A DNA stretch of 64,000 bases, taken from contig JACTAT010000185.1 of NCBI GenBank assembly GCA_014526335.1, positions 1 through 64,000 on the forward strand, read 5' to 3'. Both the position numbers and the translations under genes were made by a program. The stretch is from Chrysaora quinquecirrha (Eukaryota; Cnidaria; Scyphozoa; Semaeostomeae; Pelagiidae). Below the pieces are notes generated by a model that worked only from the letters and a program-made list of their open reading frames with translations, did no database searches and had not been told where the DNA came from. Shown in pieces: positions 12,513 to 23,732 of the stretch (position 1 is the first letter of the stretch; every line of letters starts with the position of its first letter).

Positions 12513-15500
12513 ATGCAAGTTGCTCAGAATCCTGTTATTGTGTCAACTGGAGTGCCCGGTGTTGTACAAACAACGCCAGTCGTTGTTGGGCCTCCACGCT
12601 CTGTTCCCGTGAAAGAGACGAAAGTCCTTGGCATTTTGCAAATCGTCATCGGGGCTCTTTGCTGTATTTTTGGCATTGTCGATATTGCTGTTCTTGCCAA
12701 GACACATTATTGGGTGTCGAATGTTGGTTTTGGAATTTGGGGTGGATTATGGGTGAGTTTATTATATCGAAAACTGGTTTGACAAGACGGGCATTTTTTG
12801 GAAAAATGCCATCATCACACATCTCAGTCCAAATCCTCTCCTCCTCAGGGCTAGATCATTTCGGTATGACGTCAGACAGCATTAAAATTTTTCGATATCA
12901 CATGATATCAAGTTTTGATATGAAAAATCTTATAAAGCAGGCAAAACTTAGTCTAGGTACAAAGTTTTACTGTCCTAATAGTTGTGTTCTTAATTTTCCA
13001 GTTTTATGAGCATTCAAAGTTCCCGATTTCATAAAGGCTTTGACCCCAAAAAATGAACTTGGTGAAACTTTTTACCCCACACGGTCAAAGCCCTTATAAA
13101 ATCGTAAACCCTGGGTTGTCGTAGAATTGATAATACGCACATTGGGATAATTAAACTTTACACCTAGACTAATTTTTGGGTGCTGTATACGATCTTTGAT
13201 ATCTTGCGATTTCAATAAATTTAAATTCTACTGAAATGATCTTTATTAGTGCCATTGTAGATTGGGCAAAATGATCAGAATTGGCTGGACAAATGCCTAA
13301 GAAAGTTGGGGCATTAGAAGAACGTAGTTTTGGTGAAACTTTTGGAAAGCTAGATTTTTAGAGGGTGGTGCCACAGAGTTGACTGGGGAGGATGTGCCCA
13401 CCCCAGTTTTCTCAAAATCCATCTTTTATTCACCTACCTAATTTGATGAGAAAATGGTGGGGGGAGGGGGTAATGAGTCATTTGCTAATTTCCCTATCTT
13501 AGAGACTTAACCTTTCTATTTTCCTACAAAGAAATTATAATACTAAAAATCTGTTCAAAAGGAATACACTTGATTACATTATCTTATTTTTAGATCCTTA
13601 TTGGAGGAATCTTGGGTGTTTGCTCAGCTGCAAATGCAACAAGCCAAGGCTTAGTAAGTCAAATGACATGTTACACGTTTTTTTTTTCATAAGAAACCGG
13701 TTTATAAGAAACCTAGAACTGGACTCCCAAAAAGTTAAGAAACTTTTAGAACTAGGAGGAAGAAGTTAAGAAACTGTAGAAATTTTTGCGTCCGTTTTCC
13801 AACATACTGATTCACATTTGTGGAGGTAGTAATTAGTTCACAAGCATTTCCGTGCGATTTCTCGCACCAGCGTGGCTGATCCTGTGCGATTTCTCGCATC
13901 TGCAAGTAATACTGGTTTCCGTGTATCTCACAGAAGGTTCTTTGTCGTTTTTACTGCAATTTATTTCAATTCATTAAGAAACTGTTAAGAAACTTTTAGA
14001 ACTAAAATTAGACCAAAAATTAAGAAACTTTTAGAACTAGGCCCTGAGCTAGGTTTCTTGTAAAAAAAAAAATGTGTACTATAAATATATCTATTTTGCT
14101 AGTACTACTAGGGGCATTTTTGGGACCCCTTGTGATATGCAACATTGTAAGGCAACATTGCCCAAAGTAATCTGTGTTGACCAAGCAGGTTGCATTATGT
14201 TTTTGTTGCTGTTTGCAGTTGTTCACCGCAATATGATTTTGATCACAAAAAGTGTTGAATGTTGGAATTAGAGACTTTATTGGCTGTGCAACAACATGTC
14301 CACACAAGGGGTTGTTCACAAATGAAGTCAACCATATTCTCAATGTTTTTGACCCTCCGTCAACCTGTGTCAACTTTGCTTCACTCCCTCCCCCTGAGTT
14401 GAAAACATCTTTTATAAAGAGACCCTCCCCAAGTGGAGATATTCATGCATATTTGAACTCCAGAGAAATTTGTTATCAACCAGTGTCAACTTTAGCATAT
14501 AGTGTAAATGGGTCTATCTGATATGAAAAACGAGATGCTACTATAGCAATCCTGTATAATGTAAACACTTGCCTTATCCAATGTGGGCTAGTTCAAGATG
14601 CAATGTGGCTTTTCAGTTTCCAATTTTAGCACGGTTGTACGGTTATGGAAAAATAGGCACGGTTGTACGGTTTTCAGCTAAAAAAATTGGAAGTTTTTTG
14701 GTTTTTTGACCACCCCTGCCTATGACCCCCCAATAATCATGGTAATTAGTATTCTTGTTTTTCAGAATGGAACAAACATGGCCTTTGCGATTGTGTCTTC
14801 ATGCATATCTTTCCTGGACATAATCTTTTATTCAGTTGCTGTTGCCTACTACAGAAGTTACCGTACCTGCTGGTACACTGGCTATCCTTATTACATCAGT
14901 TGTTCCTCCAAAACCAATTCAACTGGTCTTGGCATAAGTATCATGCTCCTGCTGTGTGTTGTTGCAGAGTTTGTTGTCTCCATTATTGTTGCAGTGTATT
15001 GCTGTAAACTTGGATGTGGATGCTGTGAAGATACTTCTTCAAGGGTAATTGTATTTAATGATTTTCAGGCCAGGGTTTTTTTTAACGTGCAGTTCTACAC
15101 AAAATGTGCAGTTCTAAAAATTTTTGTGCAGTTCTAAAAGATAAATTGTGCAGTGGAGAAATTGGCATAATCAAATATATATCAAAGTAATCAACCGTAT
15201 ATTTTTTCTTCAGTCAGCAATATGGCCTGGTCTCATAGTTAGATTTTGCATATTCCAATCACAAGCGATTCTAGACCCATAAAATTAAAAAATTTTCTTG
15301 GAGAGCATGCCTATACCCCCTAAATGAGTGCATTGGGTTATATTTACATCAATCTTTGTAAATTCTACTTTTTTCACCTATTGGACTATAAGGATAGTGT
15401 GCAGTTCTAAATTTAAAAAAAAAAACCTGTTTCAGGCCCTGACCATGTTGGTTGAACATTTGGAATTTGCTTCTTTGAACGTTTGGCAACATCAGAAAAA

Positions 15501-18500
15501 CATTGCTTGACAAACATAGTCTTGATAGATAGTTCTACAGAGAGTCTGGATAGTTATTTAAGCAAAATTCATTGTGCCATGTCTTTGAAAAAGTTTAAAA
15601 AATTTTTTTGCTTGACACAGGCAAGAATGTTTGACAAACATTGTATTTAATAATTTTCAGACCCTGGACAAGCAATCAATCATTGTTTGCCTAACATTTG
15701 GAATTTGCTTGTCAAACAATGTTTGAACCCTTGGTGACGTCAGAAAAACACCGTCTCGCCCAACCTCCAATTCGCCCAACTTCTTTTTTGCCCAACCTGC
15801 CCAACCTTCTTAGATGTTTCGCTCAACCCATTGTGGTTGTTTAACCCAACCAAAAGTGACATCAAACTTCTTTTGTTAACAATTTATTATTCAATTTATT
15901 ATTTATTTATTATTTGATTGTTAACATTAGGGGTTCTGCCCCCAAACCTCCAATTATCACACTGGTGACTGTTTCAGTAGCCAAAAACAAGTAATACACT
16001 TACTTTCGAAAAGTTTGGAAACGGTCGCTTAAAAATGGCCGCCAACAGTGACCAAGGGCCTAATTCAAAATATTTTCATTTTAAAAGTCAGAGGTCATGT
16101 TGCCATTATCTTGCTAAGTTTCCGCGGGAAAATGTTCGTCACTGCACTCGCCATCATTTTAAGTCGAAAGGAGAAGATTATTTCGATGGTATGATAGAAA
16201 AATACACAAAAACTGAGAAGCTTTGCCTTCAAAAACCAAGAGAAAAATTTTTATCACTACTGATTTGAAATTGTGGGAAAGAGAAGGGTTTCGTTTCTCC
16301 AAGATGGAAAATTTTGCAGTCATTTGAAGCTCAGTTGTTTTAGCTTTTCCGTCGTAGTAAAAGTTTTCCTGAAATATCCGTTTTCACAAAGTAAATCAGG
16401 GTCAAAGTTTTGGAAACACTTTTCAGGGATATAGGAAGTACTATTAATCATTTACTTTTTATTTTAATTGGAAGTCAATGAAATTGTGAACATTTTCCCG
16501 CCTAAATCAAGTTCGGTGAAGCCCCTGAGCCGTCATGGCTTTGTTATGTAAATTTTGTTATTTGGGCCTACGGCTACTGTTGGCCGCCATTTTAGGTCAA
16601 GCTACGCAATACTTTTGTGAGGCTAGTGTAGGAGAGTTGGACGAAACAACCAAGAATATTGAGTGAAAATAAATGCCAAGCTTGGGCGAAAACAAAGTTG
16701 GGCGAAACGGAGCTTTGGCAAATCTACCTGGTACCCATACAAGAAATGAAAACAAAGTCCCGGCTACACGTGTGGTTGTTTGCTTAAAATGGCGACCGAC
16801 ATGAAGAAGCAGCGTCGCAGAACATTGATTTGGTAGACCTTTTCGAGACATTTTTGGCTAATAGCCAATAATATCACCGCAGGGACCTGGTTTTTCTGCA
16901 TTGGCAATGCAGCATATCTTGGTAGTAATACCAAATTTTCCCAGACGAGGCATTTTCTTGAAATTTTTCTAGGACCCATTCTTTTTACCGCGCTTTGTTG
17001 CAGAATGAAGCCATTTCAGGATTCATTAGAACTGGACATTTTCAGGAGTGTTGCGTGAAAATCGCAAATGCGGCATATCAAACTTTACTCCCGTGAAAGA
17101 TTTTGGAACACCGCATTCGCGAAAGTTTATCCACGGGAAAGTTAAATCACATAAACCACGGGCTGTTTCAAGTTTTTTTCCCGGATATTCATGAATGAAG
17201 GTGAAGTTGAAATGTTTTTTCAGAAGCGCCAGTCGCTAGGACCTCAGGAGTAGATTACCTAACGAGACCTCGACATTGGCAGTGATCCAAAAGTGGTTGG
17301 GTTTGAACCCTGATCTCAGTGAGCTCCTCCACCCCAAGCTGGCTGGGTTGGACGACGCCACAGCACCTAGAAGAGTCTATATCCTGTCTACACTCTTCGA
17401 ACGAGTCTGCAAACAGGCCTCATGATCCGTAAAGACCAGAGTTATGCGAGTTTGATTGTGATTTCTTTATGATGGATGCAGTTGATTTTACCATGACTTT
17501 GCCACCACCCCCAGTCCACAGCTTTAATCCCAAGCTCACTGAGCTCCTGACATCACGAGCTAGCTGGCTGATTCCTGGAACAAAAAGTATCGTTTATTCT
17601 CTATTTATTTTGTTTTTACTTTCAGGTAATTGTCCAGCAGCAGCCTGTTGTGCTTCAGGCACCTGGAGTGACATATGCTCAACCTGGAATGACCTACACT
17701 CAACAATCTGTTGTGTCTTACGCTGGTGCCCCTATGATTTCACAGCAATATGGGCAACCCCAAATGCAGGTAGGAGGATTTTTCCTGTACTTTTTACTGA
17801 GATCCTTGAGAGAGCAGCGTAATATAGTGGTAAGCTCTTTGCGCAATTTGGTCTCAAGGTCTTTGGTTCAAGCTAAAGCTAGATTTCCACGTTAGACTGT
17901 TTTAGCAAGAGGACGCGACCGTCATTGAAAACGCCGTAACGTTCTGTAGCGTTTTGATTACAATTTTTAATTTAGCATGGAAGGATTGCAACGCCTACAT
18001 ACGGGCATACTAGGGCCTAAGTGTAAGGCTAGCTAAATAAATTAGCCAACCACATGATTCTGAATTAGTTTCTTTCGCAGTTTTACGATAGGTCCTCATT
18101 ACAAATGCGAAATTATCGCTGTAATGTAATTAACCGGTTTGGTTGCTGAAATAACTGTTGCAGCTTCAAGGACAACGCAAAATTTTGACGCATTCATGAG
18201 AACGTGAAAACAGCCAAGATTAGACTTACTACATGAGTCGAAGTTTTCGCAGCCTTCACCTCAATTCAATTCATTCAGAAAAATGTAAAATCAAAAAATA
18301 GTTGTTGCTGTTGTTAATGACGGCAGCTCAAACTATGAGCGGGCTGTATTGCGTGGGGGGCTGGGAGCGAATCTACGACTTTTGTAGTGAGTCTAAGCCA
18401 AGATGACGTTGTCGGAAAATCAAGACGCGGGAAAATAACTAGTGCCCAGATTCTTTGTCTGCTCGCGACGTCTTCGTTTGTGGCGTCCTGTTGCTTAAAC

Positions 18501-19300
18501 AGCCTTTTGTCCTTTTGGCCACGGGAACGGGAACGGGAAATAATCACGTGAGCATGCGCACTTTGCTCATCGCATTTTGCACGGGAACATTTTCCTGTCC
18601 GAAGAACCAATCAAAATGCGATTTTTCAAATGCACCAAGCGCGGGAAATTTAAATTTCTGTTGACGTGACGATGCAATTGTTGAAATTTCTAGTTATCCG
18701 ATTGTTTTTGACCAGTGAGCTTTTCCTGAAGGTGTCAACTGGAAATCAACTTTTCCCGGTTCCTGTTCCCATTTCCCGTGCCCGGTTCCTTCCCACCCAA
18801 AACTGATAAGTGGTAATCCAGCTTAAGTAGCACAAATAACATAGTATAAAACCTTATCACAGAAAAAAAGAAAATATCACTTAGCTAACTGCTTGCTTTC
18901 AGCTTAAGAAATTCTAGCGGCGAAGAGTTCAATTTTGTAACGCAGGCAGAAACACCGACAGACAACAAAAAACAACCATGTTTTCTTAAGATACTCGGTG
19001 ATAATCGAGCGACATTTGTGCGAAGGCAGAATCTCACGATCTCGCCCGACTCTGCGGTATTCGTGCGATAATCACGCGACAAACGTGCGATTGCACGATC
19101 TCGCGATAACCCTGCGATCATTACGATTCTATGGAAATCGTGCTTGAAAGCTATACATTGATACCAGTTAGTGATTTTTTTAGATGGCCTATACTACATC
19201 TCCTGGATACATGCAAGCAGCTCCAACAACAGTTTACACAACAGTGAAAACTGACCAGCCACCGCAAGGCGACCATCCACCACCGTATGCACCTCAGTAA
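12513..19300 (+). CDS. Gene B: complete MS4A-like tetraspan membrane protein with PPxY tail, 279 aa
   Basis: Five exons, all phase 0: 12513-12752, 13594-13653, 14766-15044, 17626-17769 and 19184-19300 (TAA). Residues 1-36 are a Val/Pro/Gln-rich cytoplasmic tail. TM1 is about 38-61 (VLGILQIVIGALCCIFGIV). TM2 is about 71-93, split by the exon 1/2 border. TM3 is about 105-128 and TM4 about 155-180, followed by a Cys cluster (CCKLGCGCC, 179-187). The TM3-TM4 loop has two Cys (135 and 146) that could form the disulfide usual in MS4A loops, and NST (151-153) is a possible glycosylation site. The C-tail is Gln/Tyr/Pro-rich and ends HPPPYAPQ, a PPxY motif of the type bound by WW domains of Nedd4-family ligases. 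Donors include TGG|GTGAGT and TTA|GTAAGT; acceptors are TTTTTAG and TTTTTCAG types. The ATG is the first in frame and matches the position in C1. Intron 1 is 841 bp; introns 2-4 are 1.1-2.6 kb and filled with MITEs. MS4A membership is strong by topology and motif; the function is not known. Confidence 0.82.
13674..14076. mobile_element. TA|CAC-class MITE, AAGAAAC family
   Basis: Starts CACGTTTTTTTTTTCATAAG and ends with an inverse finishing ATGTG, with TA on both sides (13672-13673 and 14077-14078). The word AAGAAAC occurs repeatedly: in tandem at the left end (ATAAGAAACCGG then ATAAGAAACC) and as TTAAGAAACTTTTAGAAC at several interior points. It lies in intron 2 of gene B. The closest relative is 61260-61649. 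Confidence 0.85.
15751..16710. mobile_element. 0.96-kb foldback element with CGCCCAAC repeats
   Basis: Left end CCGTCTCGCCCAACCTCC and right end (inverse CCGTTTCGCCCAACTTTG) form imperfect terminal inverted repeats in which the word CGCCCAAC is repeated two to four times per end. The interior contains open frames without family features. It lies in intron 3 of gene B. No clear target duplication is visible. Confidence 0.65.
17225..17345 (+). repeat. Dispersed repeat with B-box-like motif, copy 1
   Basis: Shares GCCAGTCGCTAG, GACCTCGAC and a B-box-like GGTTTGAACCC with 19790-19940. The combination suggests a decayed tRNA-derived SINE, but no full tRNA fold is visible. It lies in intron 3 of gene B, about 280 bp before exon 4. 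Confidence 0.4.
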
Positions 19301-19769
19301 AGGAAGATATGAGTGGCATTCGAAGCACCTTCTTTCACGGTAATTTTCGCTGTAAGAACTTTTAAATTTATTATTAGTAGCTAACTTGTGATTTTAGAAG
19401 TAAGAAACATGTAACGTACTTAAGCGTATTTTTAATTGCCCAGTGGAGGGGGGGGGACATTTCCATTGTTTAATATACTAGACGTACCGCCCACTTTTTC
19501 AGTGATAATTTACCTACGTATGTCTTTGTTTTTTGGTAGTACTACGCATGGATACGTCTCTATACATTGGTATAGTATACAGTAATTAATTATCACCTTT
19601 GGACATGGGTTTCTTTTGAAAACAAGACTATAGTCTTATACGTATAGGCATTTGAATGGAGCGCAAATTCGCATTGTTTGTGTTACCTCGGATTTTAATC
19701 GGCCCTGAATTTTAACTTTGAGGTATTCCTATCATAGTCTATAGGAAAAACGCTGTTTATTCAAAGTGA

Positions 19770-19943
19770 AGGTGAAGGTGAAATAGTGTTTCAATGCCAG
19801 TCGCTAGAATCTCAGTATTATGTTAACAGTAGTATGTAAACAGTAGTATGTCAACTAAGCAAGACCTCGACCCTGGCTTTGACGCTACCGTGGCTGGGCT
19901 CGAACCCTGTGACTGAGGCCTTGATACCACGAGTCAGCTGGAT
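19770..19943 (+). repeat. Dispersed repeat with B-box-like motif, copy 2
   Basis: Counterpart of 17225-17345, with GCCAGTCGCTAGAATCTC, AAGACCTCGACC and GGGCTCGAACCC. It includes a small internal duplication of ACAGTAGTATGT. It lies 0.5 kb downstream of the stop of gene B. Confidence 0.4.
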
Positions 19944-19945
19944 TA

Positions 19946-20332
19946 CACGCTTTTTATAAGGAACCACTTTATAAGGAACCTACATGTAGAAGGCCTGAAA
20001 ATTTGAAGAACTTATATTACTAAAGAGAAAGTCACTAAGGAACTTTTCAGTTTTGAATATTTTTATCACTGCAAACAATCAAGAATTAGAAAGCCTGTTC
20101 CATTCATTTGCAGTCGAAAATAACATAAATTGTACATTTATCAAATGTTTCCTTGAGTAGTTTCGAGCTTTGCTTAAATGCAAATGTCTCTGTACAGTAG
20201 TCATTAAACTGTATTTGCAGTTAAAATTAAGGAACTATTAAGGAACTTTTGGAACTACAATCGTCTCAAAAGAGGTCAAAAATAAGGAACTTTAAGAACT
20301 AGGCCTTGAGCTAGGTTCTTCATAAAAAGATG
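19946..20332. mobile_element. TA|CAC-class MITE, AAGGAAC family
   Basis: Starts CACGCTTTTTATAAGGAACC after TA. The word AAGGAAC occurs in tandem at the left end, as TTAAGGAACTATTAAGGAAC inside, and as AATAAGGAAC near the right end. The right terminus is decayed (CATAAAAAGATGC). It is an inverted homologue of 50779-51181. Confidence 0.75.
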
Positions 20333-21111
20333 CCACAGCACCTTTGAATTGTTTATTCCATTGACTATGATTCTACAAATGCGTCAAAAATGTACTTTTC
20401 AACGTAGGTTCACACGAATAACAAAATTGAATTGTAGGCTTTGGGTGGGTTTTAAAATCCTGGGTGGCACGTTTAGTATTTTAGGATAACGGAAACTTAA
20501 ACTTATCTGCACTAATGGTTAGGTGCTGAATCCGAATTCGATGTCAAAATTTCGGATGACGAAACTCTGAAAAATTTCCAACAAAATAGCGAGGTTGTGT
20601 AGACCATGGAACAGTGTAGACTAGCTCATGCTCCTCCGCAGTGGGTAACCAGATATAACCTCCACATGGAGTATACCATAGCTTTTTGTATTTAATATTT
20701 AAGTAGACTTAGTAATAATATCAGTTTTTATTCAGCAATTTTCGGTTAAATTGTAGCATTTATGATCGTTGCAACACATTAGACTCATTACATTAACTCG
20801 ACTCGCATTCAGATTCGGGCGTATAGACTTTGTAGCTATAGCTTGACCTTTAGCTGCCTTTCAAACGTTAAGTTTTGCCTTCTGAAATTTAGATTTTACA
20901 TTAAAACCCTTTGATTGTGTTTATTTTGTTAATTTTTAACTAGTGTTAAGTTTTAGTACTAGTAATTTTTCGATGATGCAGTTGTCCAATTGTTGTCAAG
21001 CCCTCTCGCACCCTTACGATCAAACGCATTCCTACAAGACCTTTGCTTGCCATTGCTTGACCCCCTCGTTTTCATTATTTTTTATTTTTCGTGTAATCAG
21101 AGATTGCTAGT

Positions 21112-21240
21112 AGTAAGTTCTTAAGTTAGAAATGATCACTATGTTATGATGCTTATGTAGTTATCTTATCGTACCAGTAAGTTCTTAGGTTAGAAATGAT
21201 CACTATGTTATGATGCTTATGTAGTAATCTAATCGTACCA
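21112..21240 (+). repeat. 64-bp unit tandemly duplicated
   Basis: Two adjacent copies of a 64-bp unit starting AGTAAGTTCTTA and ending ATCGTACC differ at only a few positions, indicating a recent duplication. There is no sign of coding. Confidence 0.9.
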
Positions 21241-21502
21241 GACCAGTACACAAGTAACTTATTCGTGTTATTTTTAACTATTTAACCATTTTGATGAATT
21301 CATATCTGGTATATGAAAAGTTTCGATTGAATTATTTGGCTACCTATCTTTACCTACAGTGTGCAGTCATCATCATTATAATCATCACCATGGCCTTATT
21401 ATCATCAACATCATGGTAATCATCATTGATGAGGAATAAACACAAAGATGTATGGTGCTGGAGAAGGCTCAGCACAGCCGAAACACAAAAATCAAACGCA
21501 AG

Positions 21503-21640
21503 GAGAGCCTTGGGCTGTATGACTTAGAGATTTACTCAGCGATTTCATTGAGTGCAAAAGTTCAGTGGAAACGTCGTTGGCTCTATGATATGCAGTCCAG
21601 GTTCGAATCTCATCTATTGTGGTATACCACTTGTGAAAAA
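21503..21640 (+). repeat. tRNA-derived SINE-like repeat
   Basis: Begins GAGAGCCTTGGGCTGTATG and carries a good RNA polymerase III B-box, AGGTTCGAATCTC, at about 21598-21610. It aligns with 4318-4475. It is flanked by CAT-rich low-complexity DNA. Confidence 0.55.
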
Positions 21641-23732
21641 ATCTATCCATCATCATCATCATCACCATCACTATCGTCATCATCGTAACCACCACAATTA
21701 TTCATGAACATCGTCCTTAATCATTGTCATCGTCGTTATCAACATCATCATCGCTTTTATCATGATCATGATTATTCTTATCGTTGTCGTCATCCTGGCA
21801 TCATCGTTCTGTGTCGCAAAAAAAACGTATTTGACCTTTGAACAGAGCTACGCATGCTCTTGTTCTCTTGGAGAACTGATCTAAAGACTTAAAGAGAGCT
21901 CTATGTAAAATCACTATCGCGCTGTTCACTTCAAGTTGGGATTATAGTGTGCCCAATTGCCGTCTCACGCTGATTAATTTTTTTTTTAATTTTTCTTCGA
22001 AAATTTCGCGACACTTCCTTAATACCCCCTGCCACTTTCCCCTTTACCGCGTTTCCCGCACTTTTCAAGAATCACAGCAACAACAACAACGTCTTCACAT
22101 TGTGATGAATTTGTTGCGAAACAGAAAAGAAAGGAAAGAAGGAGGAAATGGTCAGGTTGTGTTGGAATCCGCCAGCTCGTGAACAATTGAACATAAGGTA
22201 TTTTACGTGTTTTCTTTCTTCTCCTTATTAATATTGTTTCAGTGTGTTATTAATTCATTGAATGTGAGCATCGTTTGGCCCAGCCATGAGAGGATGGATG
22301 AAAAGGAGACGTTCAATTTGGAATATTATGGGTCAAAACTGTTTGAGGCTGTTGGATTAGGCCCTCGTAATTGTGGGCAACCATATACTACTCACTACTG
22401 CATGCTTCTTACTGCATTTGCATAGGTACTTGTACTTGTGTATAGTTAATTCTTTGTCATGCATAGGCAGGCATAATGGAATTGGAAATCTGTATATGTT
22501 TTCCGTAAATTATTTTGTTTTTTCCTAAATTTTCGAACAGTAAGAGAATCAGCCTTAGGTAATTGTTTTTTGTGGCAAAGGGCAAAGTTACTTCCGTTGT
22601 GCAGGTCAAAGGCTAGGCCTACTATCTTTAAAGCAGTGACCTAGCCAGACATCCAAGGTTTGATGGGCAAAAGGGAATGGTCAAAAAAAATTAGGGCATG
22701 GCTTTTAGATAAAAACAACTAAGTTGTACCCTACGACATTTTTACATCATCTTTGACCTGTATAGGTAAAAACCCATCTTGGTGATGATTGGGGTGCAAC
22801 CACCCCCACCCCCCTTTGGCTATGCCTCTGCCCTAAAGCCCCCTCCCAAAAACATCTGGGATACAGTGGTATGTAGGATGCACCACACCACAATCATCGT
22901 TATGGCCTTTTTGAGGAAGCCAAAAAATGTTATTTCATCGAATCTCCAACCCAAAAAATGACACCTGCATCCATGGAGGAAGTTCCCATTGCATGCTGCA
23001 GATTCAAACTGTTTGAATGTCAATTCAAAGATTCGAATTTGAAAAAATTATGCCAATTTGATTAAGAAATTTATTCCCAGTTATACAATATAAAATACTA
23101 CAACAATTTACAATGGAAATAAGCAAGTTGATATTTGTCAATGACTTTAATTTACAAATGACTACACTTAAATCTCATTACTTTATTACCCAAATTACAG
23201 TCTGTTTGTTTAAAAAAATTCTACATTATTATCAATAAGTTATGTATTGAAAAGTTTATTGAATTTTCTTAGCAATAGATTACTTGGGGGTGCTTGAAAT
23301 ATTACTACCCAAAAAATAGCAGGAGAACTTTTCAGACCTTTTTAGAAAAGTGGCTTAAAAATTTGCCAACCCAGACAAAAATAGGAGTTTGCTGAATTTC
23401 AAACCAGTCAATTCTGATAAGATTTACTTACAAAAATTAGCATTTATATGTGGTTATGGCATGACAACTTTCCATATAAGGCAATGTCACGTGACCTATT
23501 GTTATTATTATGGGCATTTTCAGAAGCTTACATCCATCATACAACAGAACATTACGAAGCGACATTACATTACAGCTTGAGGGGGATGGAAAACACCCCT
23601 GGTAGGACTAGGGTTTTAATAGATCTACAGTCAAACTCGGGTTTAAGTCGGACTCGCATTAGTTAATTTTTTTATAAGTCAAGATCCGAATTGTGCCAAT
23701 TGATGTAGCTTACAATTACAATTTTGAATACT

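Larger units (their letters stand above)
19301..23732. other. Intergenic region between convergent genes B and C1
   Basis: Genes B (+) and C1 (-) converge on this 4.4-kb stretch. It holds a B-box repeat (19770-19943), a TA|CAC MITE (19946-20332), a 64-bp tandem duplication (21112-21240), CAT/GAT-rich low-complexity DNA around 21365-21790 and a SINE (21503-21640). Low-value open frames occur at 21949-22182 and 22243-22425. The latter follows a good acceptor (TTGTTTCAG at 22242) and reads 60 codons to a stop, but matches nothing I know and may be chance or a noncoding transcript. Confidence 0.4.

Noticed and set aside
16035..16268. Open frame starting MAANSDQGPNSK
   Set aside because: It lies inside a foldback element in an intron of gene B, with no domain features and no splice context supporting an exon.
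21598..21610. tRNA gene
   Set aside because: A good B-box is present but no acceptor stem, anticodon arm or A-box in place; better explained as a SINE.
22243..22425. Possible small exon (CVINSLNVSIVWPSHERM start)
   Set aside because: A good acceptor precedes it, but there is no partner exon, no family match and a stop shortly after; not strong enough to call a gene.
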